The notes under the pieces are model-generated. The model had not been told where the DNA came from. It did not search any database and saw only the letters and a list, made by a program, of their open reading frames with translations. A program made the translations under genes and the position numbers. A stretch of 64,000 nucleotides of DNA from Myxococcales bacterium (GTDB taxonomy: Bacteria > Myxococcota_A > Polyangia > Haliangiales > Haliangiaceae): positions 1,756,001 through 1,820,000 of the forward strand of contig JADJUW010000001.1 of assembly GCA_016716835.1 (NCBI GenBank), read 5' to 3'. Positions 42,619 to 50,736 of this stretch are shown in pieces; position 1 is the stretch's first letter; every line of letters starts with the position of its first letter.

Positions 42619-43833
42619 TTATTCCTCTACTCCCGCGCCGGATGCCATCTGGCCGATGCGGAAAATAACGAATTCTGCGGGCTTGACTGGCGCCAACCCG
42701 ATCTCAACAACCAGTTGCCCGGCGTCGACCACCTCGGCCGGGTTGGTCTCTTCGTCGCACTTGACGTAAAACGCCTGCTCAGGCGCCGTGCCCATGAGGG
42801 CGCCATTGCGCCACAACAAGGTGAGAAACGACGTTAGCGTGCGCTGGACGCGCTTCCAAAGGCGATGGTCGTTGGGCTCGAAGACCACCCATTGCGTGGC
42901 GCGCTCGACCGAGGTCTCGACCATGATGAAGAGGCGACGAACGTTGACGTAGCGCCACGATGGGTCGCTTGACAGCGTGCGGGCGCCCCATACGCGGATG
43001 CCGCCGTTGAGGAAGCGAATGACGTTGATGCCCTTGGGATTGAGCAGGTCTTGCTCGCCCTTGGAGACGTTGTATTTCAGGCCAAGCGCGCCGCGAACCA
43101 GCTCATTGGCAGGCGCCTTGTGAACGCCGCGCTCGGAGTCGGTACGCGAATAGACGCCGGCTAGGTGGCCCGAAGGCGGCACGAAGACGTTGCCCTTTTC
43201 CGGATCGTAAACCTGAATCCACGGGAAGTAATAGGCGCCGTATTTCGAGTCGCGCGGGCGCGGCAGCTTGTCGACGCCGCCGTTGATGGTCTCGGGGGCA
43301 TCGAGAATGGCGAAGCGATCCTTGCGAGTTTCGCAGTGCGAAAGGATCGCGTCTTGCACGGCCTGCGAGGTCACGCCGGGCGCGGCAATGAGGGCGATAT
43401 CATCGACCTCGTCGAAGCACTTAAGTCCGCTGCGTTGGCCCGGGCCCGCATCGCGGCCGATAAACGCGGCGTCGCGATTAGGTGGTGGCGTCGCCGTGGC
43501 CTTTTCGTCGCCTTCTTTTTTGGCGGCGGCTTGGGCCTGGCGATGTTGTTGCGCGGCGCTGTCCGCGGTGCCAACGTTGACGATAAAGCAGCGCGAGCCG
43601 CCGTTGTTGAAGAAGCCATAGACCGCGTGCGCGAGGTGCTCGGAGCATTCCTTGAAATCGCCGAACGTCTTGACGAACTGCGACCAATTGGTGACGAGCA
43701 CCGCTTCGTTGAGCGGCCCCTTGGCGGATTCGCCAAGAAACCCGACGGTGTTGGTGCCCACCGCTTCGATGGGCTTGCTGCCGCGATCAACTTCTTCAAC
43801 ATAGATACCTGGACTTAAGTAACTTGTAGCCAT
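42619..43833 (-). CDS. Contractile sheath protein 1 (404 aa)
   Basis: 404 aa. LSPGIYVEEVDRGSKPIEAV and TNTVGFLGESAKGPLN open the sheath domain, followed by YGFFNNGGSRCFIVNVG, FAILDAPETINGGVDKLP, YYFPWIQVYDPEKGNVFVPP and WGARTLSSDPSWRYVNVRRL. The end AFYVKCDEETNPAEVVDAGQ and LVVEIGLAPVKPAEFVIFRI are diagnostic for the family. A Glu/Lys/Ala insert (AQAAAKKEGDEKATATPPPN) marks the surface loop. It should form the contractile outer cylinder. Preceded by a strong AGGAGAA site. Confidence 0.95.
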   Translation of the reverse strand: MATSYLSPGIYVEEVDRGSKPIEAVGTNTVGFLGESAKGPLNEAVLVTNWSQFVKTFGDFKECSEHLAHAVYGFFNNGGSRCFIVNVGTADSAAQQHRQAQAAAKKEGDEKATATPPPNRDAAFIGRDAGPGQRSGLKCFDEVDDIALIAAPGVTSQAVQDAILSHCETRKDRFAILDAPETINGGVDKLPRPRDSKYGAYYFPWIQVYDPEKGNVFVPPSGHLAGVYSRTDSERGVHKAPANELVRGALGLKYNVSKGEQDLLNPKGINVIRFLNGGIRVWGARTLSSDPSWRYVNVRRLFIMVETSVERATQWVVFEPNDHRLWKRVQRTLTSFLTLLWRNGALMGTAPEQAFYVKCDEETNPAEVVDAGQLVVEIGLAPVKPAEFVIFRIGQMASGAGVEE

Positions 43834-43840
43834 TTGTTAG

Positions 43841-43847
43841 TTCTCCT
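43841..43847 (-). promoter_or_regulatory. Shine-Dalgarno of sheath 1
   Basis: Minus-strand AGGAGAA, seven bases before the ATG, is a strong ribosome-binding site, fitting the high copy number expected for a sheath subunit. The 86-nt gap upstream could also hold a promoter, but none is recognisable. Confidence 0.65.
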
Positions 43848-43919
43848 CTTGCCTACACGAGGGACGACATGCGCGCCGGCCTCTCGTGGTGTGCTGTGGG
43901 TGGGCGACGGCCGCCGCGT

Positions 43920-44639
43920 TCATCGCTTGCCGCCTTGTTTGGTCGCGGGTGGATTTGCTTTATCTGCTAGCGCCTTGCCGGCGATAGACCTCGGATCGGG
44001 CGACGGAAAGCGCTCGAGCCCACCGTTTGGCGCTTGCCCGTTGCGGAAGTCGATGATGCGTTCGCGCACGCGCTCGAAGCCGCTCATCGTTTCTGGGATG
44101 ATCGGCACGTGGGTATAGACCTGCACCGAGGGGCGAATGGGCTGATTGAGCGCGCCCCAAAACCGCGACAGCGTGCCTTCGTCGAGGCGGCCGCCGCTTA
44201 AGATCACTTCCAACTCAAAGTCGTCATCGAACGAATCGCCGCGCAACAACGCGCGAGGCATGCTGACGTTGTCGGCCAAAATGCGAATCACCAGGCCGAG
44301 GAGGATTTGCTCATCCTCGGGGGTTTGTGCCCACGCCGAAACGAGATAGTCGAGCCGAACCCAGGTCCGACGTCGCCGCATCATTTCGCGTTTGCTGCCA
44401 TCCGCCTGCTGCACCTCGATGACTTCGCTCGTTGGGCCCGACGGAAAGGCGTCGGGGTCGACAACGAGCTGGTAGAGGTAGACCGAGACCGCGGGCAACT
44501 TGCCTTCGATGGCATCGGGCTTGGGCGCCTGGTCAATAATGTTCACGCGCTTGTAGCCACTCTTGCGCAGCTCATCTTGGAGCAGCCGCGACATCGTCGC
44601 AGTCGTGTCCTTAATAATGTGGTGCTGCGGCGTGCTCAT
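43920..44639 (-). CDS. DUF4255 protein, tail terminator/cap (Afp16/PVC16-like)
   Basis: 239 aa from the ATG at 44639 (MSTPQHHIIKDTTATMSRLL); a longer reading is poor in sequence quality. ELRKSGYKRVNIIDQAPKPD, PAVSVYLYQLVVDPDAFPSG, RTWVRLDYLVSAWAQTPED and EQILLGLVIRILADN follow the DUF4255 pattern. Members cap the tube and set its end in Afp/PVC. It is the first gene of the structural operon, as in many eCIS. The last 45 residues are Pro/Lys-rich. Confidence 0.92.
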   Translation of the reverse strand: MSTPQHHIIKDTTATMSRLLQDELRKSGYKRVNIIDQAPKPDAIEGKLPAVSVYLYQLVVDPDAFPSGPTSEVIEVQQADGSKREMMRRRRTWVRLDYLVSAWAQTPEDEQILLGLVIRILADNVSMPRALLRGDSFDDDFELEVILSGGRLDEGTLSRFWGALNQPIRPSVQVYTHVPIIPETMSGFERVRERIIDFRNGQAPNGGLERFPSPDPRSIAGKALADKANPPATKQGGKR

Positions 44640-44789
44640 GTGGCGGCGTCGAAACGCGCAGCGATCCTGGCGCAAGTGGCCTCGCCAAAACAAGCGCCGC
44701 CGGGCGTATTGTCACACAAACGCGACGTGCGACATTTAACGACATGCCACCGTTTGACGCGTGGCGCCAAACCCGCGACCCGCATTCGC
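44640..44789. other. Gap upstream of the eCIS operon
   Basis: 150 bp between the DUF4255 start and the stop of the co-directional SprT-like gene. It should carry the eCIS operon promoter if the operon starts here. The minus-strand TTAAATGTC and TTTGTGTGACAATA stretches are AT-richer than their surroundings, but no consensus sigma-70 or sigma-54 box was convincing. Confidence 0.3.
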
Positions 44790-45575
44790 CTAGCCGTCGA
44801 GCAGCTGCAAAATATGCGCTTTCTCCCACGCCTTGGCCTGCGTAAAAAACGCGAACTTCGCCTCGTCGCGCAAGAACTCAGGCGTGTGAAATTCGCGACG
44901 ACTGCCGCGGCGCCTGAAGTCGTGCTTCTGGTGCAGCATCTCATGGTAGACCACCCATGCGACGACGTAGTGAGGCACCGTATCGCGATCGAGGACGCGG
45001 TGGATGCGGATGACGCGATCCTCAAGCGCATAGCTGCCCAGCTTGATGCTCTGGCGGCGCTTGGGCCTCGAAATACGTGGGCCCCACGTAATCGTAGCCT
45101 CGATCGCGCCGCCAAAGTACTGGCTGTTTAAGTCGTTATAGATGGCCGCCAAATCATGCACGTCGCCGGCCGTCACCACGGGCACGCTGGCGACCCGCCG
45201 AACAGCCTTGGCCGGAACATGCGCGTCGATGTACTGCCCCAGCGCGCGCGAGGAGGCGCGATCACCCTTGGCGATATAGTGGGCGAGCGCCCGGGTTAGC
45301 TGCGGCGGTGCGGAAATGAACATGCTGTGCATGCGCACGTCGTAGTGGGCCCGCGCGCCGTACCGACCGGGCAGCTTGCTGCGGCGCACCGAGATCATGG
45401 TGTAGCGATTATCGGTCAACGCCACGGTGATGGTGGCCTGCCGCAAATGCGCGCGAATTCGCTGCGCCAAGCCAGCGGCCGCGGACTCGACGGCGCCATC
45501 ACTCGGCACCGCTAGCGACAACGCTGATGGCGTCGCCACGACGGGCGCAAACATGGAATCCGATAGTCTCAACAT
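44790..45575 (-). CDS. SprT-like zinc metallopeptidase-fold protein
   Basis: The ATG at 45575 (MLRLSDSMFAPVVATP) gives 261 aa; a longer reading extends into the aspS leader and is not needed. The SprT-like core is LAAIYNDLNSQYFGGAIEAT followed by ITWGPRISRPKRRQ, then VVAWVVYHEMLHQKHDFRRR with HEMLH as zinc motif, and REFHTPEF supplying a third histidine. Human Spartan and bacterial SprT proteins share this arrangement and act on DNA-bound or other proteins. It lies directly upstream of the eCIS operon in the same orientation, so a linked role cannot be excluded. Divergent from aspS. Confidence 0.85.
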   Translation of the reverse strand: MLRLSDSMFAPVVATPSALSLAVPSDGAVESAAAGLAQRIRAHLRQATITVALTDNRYTMISVRRSKLPGRYGARAHYDVRMHSMFISAPPQLTRALAHYIAKGDRASSRALGQYIDAHVPAKAVRRVASVPVVTAGDVHDLAAIYNDLNSQYFGGAIEATITWGPRISRPKRRQSIKLGSYALEDRVIRIHRVLDRDTVPHYVVAWVVYHEMLHQKHDFRRRGSRREFHTPEFLRDEAKFAFFTQAKAWEKAHILQLLDG

Positions 45576-45832
45576 GGTTGCGGGGGCGGCCGAGGTATCG
45601 CCGCGTGGTGATGCGCGGCGAACTGTTCCTTGATTTAAAAATCGTAGCAACCAGCCTTGGGATGGATCAAATTTATGCCCCAGATCCCGGGGATCTTTTT
45701 GCGGGCGCATGCGCTTATCTCAATTTATTTGCAAATCCGGACAACTCGCCTGTGCCAGCCGGACGCGCAAATTGTCGCGCAATTCATCGCTACATAAGTG
45801 ACGAGCCCGTGTTGAATCGCTACCTTACTGCG
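45576..45832. other. Divergent leader region between the SprT-like gene and aspS
   Basis: 257 bp without a supported gene. It is AT-richer than the genome average around 45625-45750 (TTGATTTAAAAATCG, CAATTTATTTGCAAATC) and must contain the aspS promoter and probably that of the SprT-like gene. An aspS-frame extension through it lacks any AspRS homology. No T-box anticodon-specifier structure was recognised. Confidence 0.4.
45682..45700 (+). terminator. Possible terminator/attenuator hairpin in the aspS leader
   Basis: AGATCC-CGG-GGATCT makes a 6-bp perfect stem immediately followed by TTTT, the shape of a short intrinsic terminator, 130 nt before the aspS start. The stem is short, so it may not be functional. 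Confidence 0.3.
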
Positions 45833-47629
45833 ATGACCTCGTTTTTAGCTGCTCACCGTCGTACGCATCGTTGTGGCGATCTCCGCGCCACCGACGTCGG
45901 CCAGCGCGTCGTGCTTACCGGCTGGGTTGAATCGTATCGCGATCACGGCGGCTGTCTCTTTGTCGATCTCCGCGACCGCAGCGGCGTCACGCAGGTGGTG
46001 TTTGATCCCAGCTTTGCTCCCGACGTGCTCGCCGGCGCGGGTGAGCTGCGCAACGAATGGTGCGTTGGCATCGTCGGCGAGGTGCGCGCCCGCGGCGGCA
46101 ACGCCAATAACAAGCTCGCCACCGGCGCGATCGAGGTATGGGCAAGCGGGCTCGACGTATTTTCGAAGGCCGAGACCCCACCCTTTGCCATTGAAGACGA
46201 CGTCGAGACCAATGAAGCGCTGCGCCTGAAGTATCACTATCTCGATCTGCGCCGGCCCATCATGCAACGCAACATGTTGATGCGCTCGCAGATTTCCCAA
46301 GGCGTCCGCCGCTACCTCAGCGATGAGGGGTTTCTCGAGATCGAGACGCCCTTCATGGTGAAGTACACGCCCGGCGGGGCGCGCAATTTCTTAGTTCCCT
46401 CACGCCTTAACGCCGGAAGCTTTTATGCGCTCGCCGAGTCGCCTCAGATTTTCAAGCAACTCCTGATGGTCGGCGGTTGTGATCGATATTTCCAGATCGT
46501 GCGTTGTTTCCGCGATGAGGACCTGCGGCTTGACCGGCAGCCGGAGTTCACGCAAATCGATCTCGAGATGTCGTTCGTCGATGAGGTCACGCTGCAAACC
46601 TGCGTCGAGGGCATGGTCGCGGGGCTTTGGCGCGATGTGCTCGGCGTCGAGGTGAAGCTGCCGCTGCGCCGCATGACTTACGCCGAGGCCATGGACAAAT
46701 ACGGTGTCGACAAGCCAGATTTGCGACTGGACCTTGAGCTGTGCGACGTCACGGCCCCGACGACGGTGTGCGGCTTTCGCGTGTTTGAAGGCGCCATCGC
46801 GGCGGGCGGCATCGTCAAATGCTTGCGCGTGCCCGGCGGCGACCGCCTGACCCGCTCGATGCTTGATTCGCTCACCGAATTTGCTAAGCCCTATGGCGTC
46901 AAGGGCGTCGCGTTTGCGCGCGTCGCCGCCGATGGGTCGTGGCAAGCGCCCTTTGCCAAAAATATGAGCGACGAGGCGCGCCTGGGGGTCAACAAGATCG
47001 CGGGCGCGGGCGATGGCGATGTCCTGTTGTTTGTCGCGGATCGCGCCAAGGTCGCCAACACGTGCCTGGGCGCCATTCGCCTCCACATCGGCGAAAAGCT
47101 CGAGATGACGCGCAAGCAAGAGTATCAATTCATGTGGCTGGTCGATCCACCGCTGTTTGAGATCGACGAGGAAACCGGCGGCGTCGCGGCGGCGCATCAC
47201 CCGTTTACTTCGCCACGCGTCGAAGATGAGGCGCTGCTAGAAGAGGCGCCAGGCAAGGTGTTGGCGCGCGCCTACGATTTGGTGCTCAATGGCATGGAAG
47301 TTGGCGGCGGCTCGATCCGAATCCATCGACCGGACTTGCAGGCGCGCGTGTTTCGCGCGTTAGGCATCAGCGACGCCGATGCGCAGCAAAAATTCGGCTT
47401 CTTGCTGGAGGCCTTCAAATATGGCCCACCACCACACGGCGGGCTGGCGCTCGGACTTGACCGGCTCACGATGTTAATGGCGGGTGCGACGAGCTTGCGC
47501 GATATCATCGCGTTTCCAAAGACGCAAAAAGGCGCGGATCTGATGACGGAATGCCCGACGCCCGTACTTAAAAAGCAGCTCGACGAGCTATTTATTGCGG
47601 TAAAACCAGAAATCGCGGCCGCCAAGTAG
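45833..47629 (+). CDS. aspS: Aspartate-tRNA ligase
   Basis: The ATG at 45833 (MTSFLAAHRRTHRCGDLRAT) gives 598 aa, the normal length of bacterial AspRS. The anticodon-binding OB domain (VVLTGWVESYRDHGGCLFVD), class II motif 2 (FRDEDLRLDRQPEFTQIDLE), the bacterial GAD insert and motif 3 (GLALGLDRLTMLMAG, RDIIAFPKTQKGADLM) are all present. It charges tRNA-Asp; whether it also charges tRNA-Asn depends on a gatCAB system not seen here. A monocistronic housekeeping gene at the border of the eCIS region. Confidence 0.97.
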   Translation: MTSFLAAHRRTHRCGDLRATDVGQRVVLTGWVESYRDHGGCLFVDLRDRSGVTQVVFDPSFAPDVLAGAGELRNEWCVGIVGEVRARGGNANNKLATGAIEVWASGLDVFSKAETPPFAIEDDVETNEALRLKYHYLDLRRPIMQRNMLMRSQISQGVRRYLSDEGFLEIETPFMVKYTPGGARNFLVPSRLNAGSFYALAESPQIFKQLLMVGGCDRYFQIVRCFRDEDLRLDRQPEFTQIDLEMSFVDEVTLQTCVEGMVAGLWRDVLGVEVKLPLRRMTYAEAMDKYGVDKPDLRLDLELCDVTAPTTVCGFRVFEGAIAAGGIVKCLRVPGGDRLTRSMLDSLTEFAKPYGVKGVAFARVAADGSWQAPFAKNMSDEARLGVNKIAGAGDGDVLLFVADRAKVANTCLGAIRLHIGEKLEMTRKQEYQFMWLVDPPLFEIDEETGGVAAAHHPFTSPRVEDEALLEEAPGKVLARAYDLVLNGMEVGGGSIRIHRPDLQARVFRALGISDADAQQKFGFLLEAFKYGPPPHGGLALGLDRLTMLMAGATSLRDIIAFPKTQKGADLMTECPTPVLKKQLDELFIAVKPEIAAAK

Positions 47630-47689
47630 GCCCGCGCGGGGCGGCAATTTGCCCTTGACGACCACGCGAGTCGTGGCCACGTTGTCGGC

Positions 47690-48313
47690 ATGACCTACAA
47701 CCCTACAATGGCCCTTACGCGGAAGGCCACCGGCCCTATCCGCGTCGCCGTGGTGGCCGATGAGCCAGCCGGGCGGGCGGAACTTTTACCGCTCCTTGGC
47801 TCGATCGAGCTGACGGTGGTTGAGCCAGGGCGCGCCGAGGTTTTTTTATGGGATCCAGGCCACGGGCATGAGCTGGTCGCCAAGCGCTTGGCGCGGCTTG
47901 AGCATATGGATGTACCCGTCGTGGTGGTCCTGGATGATGCATCGCTGGCGCAAGAGGCGCTGCGAGGCCGCGCCCGGGGCGTTTTGCTGCGCGAACACCT
48001 CGGCAATGGCATCGTCGCCGCGCTGCAAGCCGCGGCTATGGGCCTAACCGTGCTCGATCCCGACATTGCGAGCTACACCGCGTTGCAAACCGAGGCAAAG
48101 CCCAGGTCCGGGAGTGTCGATCTAACAGATCGCGAATCGCAGGTCGTGGAGCTCTTGGCCGAGGGCATGTCCAACAAGCTCATCGCAGCGAGGCTTGGCA
48201 TCAGTGACCATACCGCCAAATTCCACGTCACCGGCGTGATGGGCAAGCTGGGCGCAACCTCGCGCACTGAAGCCGTCGTCGAGGCGGTGCGCCGCGGCTT
48301 GGTAAATTTGTAA
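47690..48313 (+). CDS. LuxR-type response-regulator-like transcription factor
   Basis: 207 aa. The C-terminal HTH-LuxR domain is clear: DLTDRESQVVELLAEGMSNK, LIAARLGISDHTAKFHV and VMGKLGATSRTEAVVEAVRR. The first 120 residues have the receiver-domain order, with an acidic pair in VVADEP, an Asp at the β3 end (VFLWDPG) and Val/Ala strands. But the usual β5 Lys is Arg (RGVLLREHL), so phosphorylation control may be lost or altered. No cognate kinase adjoins. A second ATG is available at 47708. Target genes unknown. Confidence 0.86.
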   Translation: MTYNPTMALTRKATGPIRVAVVADEPAGRAELLPLLGSIELTVVEPGRAEVFLWDPGHGHELVAKRLARLEHMDVPVVVVLDDASLAQEALRGRARGVLLREHLGNGIVAALQAAAMGLTVLDPDIASYTALQTEAKPRSGSVDLTDRESQVVELLAEGMSNKLIAARLGISDHTAKFHVTGVMGKLGATSRTEAVVEAVRRGLVNL

Positions 48314-48991
48314 CTACGGGCCCATGCCGAGCCATTCTTCGCCGGCCTCGCCAAATTCTTTTTTCCAGATCGGGACGTCTTGCTTGAGGCGCTCGATGAG
48401 TTCTCGGCAGGCCGCAAAGGCCTCGGCACGATGCGGCGCTGAAGTGGCAATGACGACGGCCACGTCGCCAATGGCAAGTGACCCGACGCGGTGCTCGACC
48501 GCGAGTCGGAGGTTTGGCGCGGTCGCCGCGACGGCGTCGCAAAGGCGCCGCATTACTTCCAGTGCCATGGGCTCATACGCCGAATAGTCGAGCGCGACGA
48601 TGCGGTTACCGCGGTTTTGATCGCGGACGTGCCCGATGAAAACAACCGTAGCGCCGGCGCCGGCGGCGGCGACCGCCTGCACACAGCGATCGACCGATAG
48701 GGGCACGTGGCACAAGGCGACGTGGTGCGGGCTCGCGGCCGCGTCGGTGCCGCCTGCGACGGGCGGAATGAGCGCGAGCTCGTCGCCATCGGCAAGCGTG
48801 GCGGTAGCCTCGACAAATGCGCGATTCACCGCAACGCGGCACGCGGGCAGCATGGCGGTTAGCAGCGGCTCGGCCGCGGCGAGCTGCGCCAGGGCGGCGG
48901 CCACGTTGGCGCCGGGCGGTAACTCGATGACGTCGCCGTCGCGACGCAGGCGCTCCTTTACCGCGGCGAAATATAAGATGTGGACGCGCAT
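48314..48991 (-). CDS. moaDE: MoaD-MoaE fusion, molybdopterin synthase
   Basis: From MRVHILYFAAVKERLRR (48991; an ATG three codons earlier is possible) the protein is 225 aa. Residues 1-81 are MoaD, ending PPVAGG at 76-81. Residues 90-225 are MoaE (VVFIGHVRDQNRGNRIVALD, YSAYEPMA, VEHRVGSLAIGDVAVVIA, ERLKQDVPIWKKEF). Because the MoaD GG motif has to be a free C-terminal thiocarboxylate to donate sulfur, the fused chain probably needs cleavage after GG, as reported for MoaX of M. tuberculosis. MoeB is encoded 46 kb away. It converts precursor Z to molybdopterin. Confidence 0.93.
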   Translation of the reverse strand: MRVHILYFAAVKERLRRDGDVIELPPGANVAAALAQLAAAEPLLTAMLPACRVAVNRAFVEATATLADGDELALIPPVAGGTDAAASPHHVALCHVPLSVDRCVQAVAAAGAGATVVFIGHVRDQNRGNRIVALDYSAYEPMALEVMRRLCDAVAATAPNLRLAVEHRVGSLAIGDVAVVIATSAPHRAEAFAACRELIERLKQDVPIWKKEFGEAGEEWLGMGP

Positions 48992-49016
48992 GCCGAGCAT
49001 GTCGTAACGTGACGCG

Positions 49017-49457
49017 ATGTCGTCCGCAAGCTATGCCGGTCATCGCCGGGGCGAGCTACCACCGAATTTTGCCGCCATCTACCGCGTGGTGCTTGCGGTG
49101 CCCAAAGGGCGCGTTGCCACGTACGGCCAGATTGGCGAGCTCGCGGGGTTTCCGCGCGGCGCGCGCGTCGCGGCCACGGCGCTGAAGGCCGCGGGCAGCC
49201 TTGGCGTCGCCGTGCCATGGCATCGCGTCATCGGCAAACGCGGCGCGTGGGGCAGGATTTCGATTCTCGACCCCATCGGCGCAGCCATCGCCAAGGGCCT
49301 GCTAGAAAAAGAGGGCGTGCGCTTTGATCAGCGCGACATGATTGACCTCAGCGTGTTTGGCCTCGCCGCAAAGGCAGTAGCCGCAACCAAGAAAAAAACG
49401 CCAGCGCGCCGACGCCCGACTATTGCACGTAGTCAGCCGGCGGCGCGTCGACGCTAG
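49017..49457 (+). CDS. Alkyltransferase-like (ATL) DNA-binding protein
   Basis: 146 aa. RVVLAVPKGRVATYGQIGEL and VPWHRVIGKRGAWGRISI match the MGMT C-terminal fold, with Trp in place of the acceptor Cys (PWHR in place of PCHR). That is the defining ATL change. ATLs bind alkyl-guanine lesions and hand them to nucleotide excision repair without alkyl transfer. The last 30 residues are Lys/Arg/Pro-rich (KKKTPARRRPTIARSQPAA), suited to DNA contact. The gene end overlaps the convergent gspN by 38 nt. Confidence 0.9.
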   Translation: MSSASYAGHRRGELPPNFAAIYRVVLAVPKGRVATYGQIGELAGFPRGARVAATALKAAGSLGVAVPWHRVIGKRGAWGRISILDPIGAAIAKGLLEKEGVRFDQRDMIDLSVFGLAAKAVAATKKKTPARRRPTIARSQPAARRR

Positions 49458-50736
49458 CCGGTGGTGGTGACTCAGCGCGATCGGCGGCCTCCATCACGCG
49501 TCGGCGCATGGCCTCGGCGTCGTCTGCGGTCATGGCCGCCGGATCGATGCGGGGCGCGTCGGTGGCCGCGCCAATCGTTGGGGCATCGGGCACGATAGCC
49601 GGTGCAACGGGCGCATCCGCGGGCACGATAGGTTGTAGTGGCGCCGCGGCCGCGTCTTGCGCAGATAGCGGCAGGTCCGGGCGTACCGGCGGGCGCGTGG
49701 GTTGCGTTTGGGGGGCGTCGCGATCGTCGTCGTCTAGGCTGGCTGCGCTGCAAGCCTCGGCGGGGCGACGTCCCATCTGACGCACCGTGCGAAACAATTC
49801 AATGTTGTTGTAGCCCTCCTTGTCGATCGGCGTACCGATAAACGCTTGGATGTTGCCGAACTTTTCTTCGCGCGCCTTAAGCTCGGGCGACAGCTTAAAC
49901 TTGATGCAGCCCTTTACCTCCGACGCTGGAAATTCCGGCGCGAGCGCAATATCCAGCTCGATATCCGCATCGCCGTCGGCAGAGACCAGCTCGAATGACT
50001 TCACCTTGGCGTGGCCCTTGTCAAAGGCCAGCGCCAGCGAGAACGAATTGATGGTCAGCTGTGGCACGACGATGCCGTCGGCACCAAAGATGGCGTTCTT
50101 GCTGTTGGCGTTAGCACCTGGCTTAACGCGCGCGACGCCGTCGCCAACCGTGCACCCCACAACGCACGCAAGGGTTATGACACCGGACATCTTGGGAATG
50201 TCGATGGCGCGTTTTCCCTTGGTCGTATACGGCATGTGCAACGCGACCTTCGTATTGAGCTTGCCTCCGACGGGCAGGCCAACCGCCTCCGCAAGGCCTG
50301 GCACGCTGACCATCGGCACGCCCCGGCCATCGAGCGTAACCTCGACCGCCGCCTTGCTCAGTTCGACGTTGCCTTCGATCGTACCTCCGCCCATCGCGAC
50401 GTCAAAGCCAAGGTCGAGGTTGCCGGTGATCGCGGCGAACATGCCGACTTGCAGATCTATGCGGTCGATGAAGATGACGCGGGGTACTTCGCCGACCTTG
50501 CTCGGGCGCGATTCTAACGCAACCTTGCGCAGGCTCATCCGCCCCGGCAAAAAGCCGCGATGCACCGAGCCAACGGTGACGTTATATTTGGCGGAAAGCG
50601 CGTCAACGACGCGGTCCTTCACGCGATCATAAGGAAAGGTCCACTGCAGAAAAAAGACCATCGAGATGACCGCCACCGCGCCCCATAGCAGCCACATGCG
50701 CCAACGTACGCGCGGCCCTGCCCCACTCTCGCTCAT
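49420..50736 (-). CDS. gspN: Type II secretion system protein GspN
   Basis: 438 aa. An N-terminal inner-membrane anchor (MWLLWGAVAVISMVFFLQWT) precedes the GspN/AsmA-like β-domain (VGSVHRGFLPGRMSLRKVAL, VEVTLDGRGVPMVSVP, LPVGGKLNTKVALHMPYT). The final 110 residues are Pro/Ala/Asp-rich (QTQPTRPPVRPDLPLSAQDA) and probably disordered. GspN occurs in a subset of T2SS operons and is thought to help stabilise the inner-membrane platform. It is the last gene of the gsp operon and overlaps gspM by 4 nt. Its C-terminal coding end overlaps an opposing gene. Confidence 0.88.
   Translation of the reverse strand: MSESGAGPRVRWRMWLLWGAVAVISMVFFLQWTFPYDRVKDRVVDALSAKYNVTVGSVHRGFLPGRMSLRKVALESRPSKVGEVPRVIFIDRIDLQVGMFAAITGNLDLGFDVAMGGGTIEGNVELSKAAVEVTLDGRGVPMVSVPGLAEAVGLPVGGKLNTKVALHMPYTTKGKRAIDIPKMSGVITLACVVGCTVGDGVARVKPGANANSKNAIFGADGIVVPQLTINSFSLALAFDKGHAKVKSFELVSADGDADIELDIALAPEFPASEVKGCIKFKLSPELKAREEKFGNIQAFIGTPIDKEGYNNIELFRTVRQMGRRPAEACSAASLDDDDRDAPQTQPTRPPVRPDLPLSAQDAAAAPLQPIVPADAPVAPAIVPDAPTIGAATDAPRIDPAAMTADDAEAMRRRVMEAADRAESPPPASVDAPPADYVQ

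Noticed and set aside
17808..44639. Prophage interpretation of the tail genes
   Set aside because: No capsid, portal, terminase, integrase, lysis or attachment sites; DUF4255 cap, CIS-tube adaptor and FHA genes fit an eCIS and not a phage.
17808..44639. Type VI secretion system interpretation
   Set aside because: No TssJ, TssL, TssM, TssB/TssC pair or ClpV recognised; sheath, DUF4255 and gpJ/TIGR02243 genes are of the eCIS kind. FHA and PP2C only share regulatory logic.
45527..45832. In-frame N-terminal extension of aspS by 102 codons
   Set aside because: The extension has no AspRS homology, overlaps the divergent gene, and the ATG at 45833 gives the normal protein length.
46400..47200. 266-aa minus-strand open frame opposite aspS
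   Set aside because: Antisense of a clear aspartyl-tRNA synthetase with all class II motifs; no independent homology.
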